This document shows positions 61,254 through 64,000 of a stretch of DNA of 64,000 nucleotides, one piece after another (within the stretch, counting starts at the first letter, position 1; the number at the start of each line of letters is the position of its first letter). This DNA comes from Halieaceae bacterium UBA5044 (GTDB lineage: Bacteria; Pseudomonadota; Gammaproteobacteria; Pseudomonadales; Halieaceae): positions 186,001-250,000 of the forward strand of contig DIBU01000006.1 in the NCBI GenBank assembly GCA_002416125.1. The letters are read 5' to 3'. Below the pieces are notes generated by a model. It worked only from the letters and a program-made list of their open reading frames with translations. It was not told where the DNA came from and did no database searches. The position numbers were made by a program, and so were the translations under genes.

Positions 61254-62129
61254 TTATAACCGTCCGGACGCTCCGCTGTCGCCGCTGCGCCGCGCCAGCA
61301 GCGCAAGAAACACGCCAAGCAGCGCGCCCGACAACAGGCCAGCAACGTGCGCGGCGTTGGCGATGGCGCCGAAACCGAGCACCTCAACCACCCCAGCGAT
61401 GCAGAGCAGCAACCACCCCACCATCAGCAACATGATGGGACGACTGGGTTCGAAACCCCAGGCAGGTTGCAGGCGTGCTCCGCAAAAACTGAAGCCGAGC
61501 AGACCATAAACCACACCGGACATGCCGCCGAAGATGGAGGGACCACCAAACAGGTACTGGGACGCATTCGACACCAGCGCGATACAGATGAACAGTCCCA
61601 GCATGTGTACCGAGCCCAGGCGCCGCTCGATCCTGGCACCCAACTCCCACAGCCAGAGGCTGTTGAACACGATGTGCAACCAGCCAAAATGCAGGAACGC
61701 CGGTGTGAGCAGGCGCCAGTACTCCGCGCCCATCTCACCAAAGCGCAGGCTATCACCGCTGATAACAAACGGGGTGAAGGTGAACAGGGACAGTCGCTGC
61801 GCGGAGGCTCCGAGATACACCAGCAGGAACCCTGCCACGCTGAGCAACAGCAGCAGCAGTGTAACCGGTGCCTCGCGCCAGACACCCCGCCCCTGCCGCG
61901 ACTGGGCATGCGAAGGGGCTGCACGCAGCTCAAGCTGGATGTCACCGGCGCGCCAGGCGGCATACACGGCGCTCGCCGCCTCCACCTGAGATGGGTCTGC
62001 CACCTCCAGCACCTGTTCCCCGCCGGCCTCATAGACGCGGCAGCGCACACCTTGTTGCTGCAGGAACACAACCACCGGGCGCAAATCCTCTCCCGCAGGT
62101 GCCCGCAGCACGACATACCCCTCGTGCAT
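61254..62129 (-). CDS. Rhomboid-family intramembrane serine protease
   Basis: A 291-residue protein. Cytoplasmic N-terminal domain about 1-85, then six hydrophobic helices. Catalytic Ser204 lies in FGGMSGVVYG and His261 in ANAAHVAGLLSG, and the conserved loop WRLLTPAFLHFGWLHIVFN (given in parts) precedes. This is the GlpG-like layout; it cleaves transmembrane segments of client proteins in the inner membrane. The start codon overlaps the nadK stop by one base, so the two are cotranscribed. Confidence 0.92.
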   Translation of the reverse strand: MHEGYVVLRAPAGEDLRPVVVFLQQQGVRCRVYEAGGEQVLEVADPSQVEAASAVYAAWRAGDIQLELRAAPSHAQSRQGRGVWREAPVTLLLLLLSVAGFLLVYLGASAQRLSLFTFTPFVISGDSLRFGEMGAEYWRLLTPAFLHFGWLHIVFNSLWLWELGARIERRLGSVHMLGLFICIALVSNASQYLFGGPSIFGGMSGVVYGLLGFSFCGARLQPAWGFEPSRPIMLLMVGWLLLCIAGVVEVLGFGAIANAAHVAGLLSGALLGVFLALLARRSGDSGASGRL

Positions 62130-63013
62130 CAGTTCACCAGCGCCGTATTCCAGCGCAGTTTATCGCGGCAACTGGCATAGAAACTGTGACCCAGCGGATG
62201 CAGCAGTGTGAGCCGGTGTGGCTTCTTGGTGACCAGCACGGAATCGCCGGGACGGGCAGTCATGTTGACCTGTCCATCGCAGGTGACGGGCGGATGAATC
62301 CGGTTGCGCTCAAGAATATCGAGGCGAATCTCACTGTTTCCGTCCACGACAATGGGCCGACTGCTCAGTGCGTGAGGAAACATCGGGACCAGGACCACCG
62401 CGTCCAGTGTGGGGTGCATGATAGGGCCACCCCCGGACAGCGAGTAGGCCGTTGACCCGGTGGGTGTGGAAATGATCAGGCCGTCAGCCCGCTGCCGATA
62501 CACAAAAACGCCATTGATCGACAGTTCAAACTCGATCATCTGCGCAGATGTTCCCGAGTTGACCACAACGTCATTGAGCGCATCCGCCCGCCCTACCGTC
62601 TTGCCGTCGCGCACCACGCGCGCATCGAGCAGAAAGCGGCTCTCGCGGGTGTACTCGCCGGCCAGCACCGCGGGGACCTGCTGGGCAATGTCGTCAGGGC
62701 TGATATCGGTCAGAAAGCCAAGGCGCCCGCGATTGACCCCGAGCACCGGTGTTTCATATTTGGCCAGGGTACGCGCCGCGCTCAGCAGGCTGCCATCGCC
62801 CCCGACCACGATGACCAGGTCGCTGTCCTCACCGATGGCATCGAGGCTGGCGCGGGGGATGGACTGGTCTGCCACCAGCTCCGCAAGGCGCGACTCCAGC
62901 ACCAGATCCTTGCCCAGCCCCTGCAGCAGATGCACCAGCTCGTCAAGAACGTCGGTCAGGCCCTCCTGCTGGCTGCGGCCAACCAGCCCAATCCTGTCGA
63001 ATTTCGTGTGCAT
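62129..63013 (-). CDS. nadK: NAD kinase
   Basis: The ATG at 63011-63013 has an AGGTAGGGG-type site upstream, giving 294 residues. LVIVVGGDGSLLSAARTLA has the GGDG motif for catalysis and nucleotide binding, and GGGPIMHPTLDAVVLVP is the conserved C-terminal region. It phosphorylates NAD to NADP. Two possible starts, the GTG two codons earlier and this ATG, are close. The gene follows lipA by 119 bases that carry a tandem repeat. Confidence 0.95.
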   Translation of the reverse strand: MHTKFDRIGLVGRSQQEGLTDVLDELVHLLQGLGKDLVLESRLAELVADQSIPRASLDAIGEDSDLVIVVGGDGSLLSAARTLAKYETPVLGVNRGRLGFLTDISPDDIAQQVPAVLAGEYTRESRFLLDARVVRDGKTVGRADALNDVVVNSGTSAQMIEFELSINGVFVYRQRADGLIISTPTGSTAYSLSGGGPIMHPTLDAVVLVPMFPHALSSRPIVVDGNSEIRLDILERNRIHPPVTCDGQVNMTARPGDSVLVTKKPHRLTLLHPLGHSFYASCRDKLRWNTALVN

Positions 63014-63051
63014 GACCACCCCTACCTGCCCTGTGCTACGCGGGCAACATT

Positions 63052-63099
63052 ATAACCACGGAAAATCGGCGCGGGATAACCACGGAAAATCGGCGCAGG
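63052..63099. repeat. Two tandem 24-base units between lipA and nadK
   Basis: Units at 63052-63075 and 63076-63099 are 23/24 identical (difference G to A at position 22 of the unit). Each begins ATAACCACGG and ends GGCGC plus two or three purine-rich bases. It occupies the leader of nadK and is not a CRISPR (only two copies, no spacers). Confidence 0.9.
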
Positions 63100-63132
63100 C
63101 GCGCGGAGACGCCGCTGCCCGCTTTACCGGAC

Positions 63133-64000
63133 TCAGGGCCGGGTGAGCCCCACGTTGTTCTTTTCCAGGACCTGCTCCGCACGATAGCTGGAACGCACGA
63201 AAACGCCGGACACCACCTCGAGGAAGCCCTTGTCCAGGCCCCACTGGCGGTATTTCTCGAAATCCTGCGGCGACACATAGCGCTCGATGGGATAGTGATT
63301 GGCCGTAGGCTGCAGATACTGCCCGAAGGTCAGGATATCCACCCCGGCTGCGCGCAAATCATCCATCGCCTCGAGGATCTCGGCTTCGGTTTCACCGAGG
63401 CCGAGCATGAGGCTGGTTTTCGTCAGCACATCAGGCCGATACTGCTTGGCGTGGGCGAGCACGGCAATGGTCTGCTCATAGCTGGCCCGTGGATCACGCA
63501 CCGGGTGAGTGAGTCGACGCACCGTTTCGACGTTCTGTGCGAAAACTTCGATACCCGAATCAAGGACCGTCTCCACATCGGCAAGTGCACCCAGAAAGTC
63601 GGGAGTCAGGGCCTCCACGGCAGTCTCCGGATTCTCCGACTTCACCGCGCGCACACAGGCGGCGTAGTGCCCGGCGCCTCCGTCCGGCAGATCATCACGG
63701 TTCACCGAGGTCAGCACCACGTACTTGAGGCCCATCAGCTGCACGGAGCGGGCGGTGTTCGCGGGCTCCTCAGGGTCGAGCCAGCCACGCGGGTTTCCGG
63801 TATTGACCGCGCAAAACCGGCAGGCGCGGGTACACACATCACCCATCAGCATGATGGTGGCGGTGCCGGCACTCCAGCACTCACTCATGTTGGGACACTT
63901 GGCTTCTTCACAGACCGTCGCCAGGCGGTGCTCGTGCACGATGGACTTGACGCGATCGTAGGTTGCCCCGCCGCGCACCCGAATCCGCAGCCACTCGGGC
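63133..64000 (-). CDS. lipA: Lipoyl synthase, N-terminus off the window
   Basis: 289 codons of the radical-SAM enzyme are present, ending in VGLTRP; the first ~30-40 residues lie beyond the window edge. The auxiliary-cluster motif [13 protein letters not shown] and the radical-SAM motif CTRACRFC are both intact, and [20 protein letters not shown] is typical. It inserts two sulfurs into octanoyl chains on lipoyl domains, using one 4Fe-4S cluster as sulfur source. An in-frame GTG at 63976-63978 is not the start because the frame stays open and reads like lipA (PEWLRIR) up to the edge. Confidence 0.94.
   Translation of the reverse strand, partial: PEWLRIRVRGGATYDRVKSIVHEHRLATVCEEAKCPNMSECWSAGTATIMLMGDVCTRACRFCAVNTGNPRGWLDPEEPANTARSVQLMGLKYVVLTSVNRDDLPDGGAGHYAACVRAVKSENPETAVEALTPDFLGALADVETVLDSGIEVFAQNVETVRRLTHPVRDPRASYEQTIAVLAHAKQYRPDVLTKTSLMLGLGETEAEILEAMDDLRAAGVDILTFGQYLQPTANHYPIERYVSPQDFEKYRQWGLDKGFLEVVSGVFVRSSYRAEQVLEKNNVGLTRP

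Noticed and set aside
63052..63099. Tandem repeat as a small CRISPR
   Set aside because: Only two direct copies with no spacers between them.

Overview
The window is GC-rich, densely coding chromosomal DNA of a Gammaproteobacterium. Supporting markers are dnaX-ybaB-recR with the 4.5S RNA gene just upstream of dnaX, ycgL/ycgN/rnd, yeaC, slyX, yciH/SUI1, rmf, slt70, pepN and a 180-kDa-class NAD-glutamate dehydrogenase. Paired acyl-CoA dehydrogenases, a SRPBCC-SDR fusion, an epoxide hydrolase, a large TonB receptor and a fused ornithine-lipid synthase fit a marine, lipid-degrading lineage such as the Halieaceae (OM60/NOR5). That placement is inference. I see no integrase, IS element, plasmid gene or CRISPR array. 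The ends cut an unknown membrane-anchored gene (left) and lipA (right).

Layout. 1-3017: unknown gene, universal stress protein, glutaredoxin-like protein, IclR regulator, SpoU-type RNA methyltransferase. 3040-11707, all minus: 4.5S RNA, dnaX, ybaB, recR, rnd, ycgL, ycgN, then a four-gene MoxR/VWA membrane module. 11822-16741: a self-contained RND efflux operon (adaptor, pump, TetR repressor) behind two tandem dyads. 16801-19643: thioredoxin-like protein, methyltransferase, VanZ-like protein and small unknowns. 19787-28583: a catabolic, lipid-flavoured region (SRPBCC-SDR fusion, epoxide hydrolase, thioesterase, periplasmic amidohydrolase, two acyl-CoA dehydrogenases) with a degenerate RecB/Cas4-like nuclease relic in the middle.

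28704-37215: slyX, yciH, an AT-rich gap and an orphan phage-lysin-like gene, paired glycosyltransferase-like genes, slt70, tRNA-Arg(CCT), a quinone-oxidoreductase-like enzyme, DUF3429, a DUF3833 lipoprotein, a small secreted protein behind a good PHO-box match, and a DapB-like dehydrogenase. 37226-45055: a surface lipoprotein and TonB receptor pair with its own terminator and a weaker Pho-like promoter, a 62-residue protein, olsF and a DUF2235 hydrolase. 45222-57465: rmf, gdhB, then a complete aerotolerance-type operon (MoxR, DUF58, DUF4381, BatA, BatB/C, BatD). 57466-64000, minus: pepN, DUF2797, yeaC, rhomboid protease, nadK, lipA.

The most interesting threads are: possible phosphate-starvation control at two promoters flanking the TonB/lipoprotein/ornithine-lipid region; the efflux operon with tandem operators and a pump missing two canonical proton-relay residues; the catalytically eroded nuclease fold; and two separate MoxR/VWA modules in one window.
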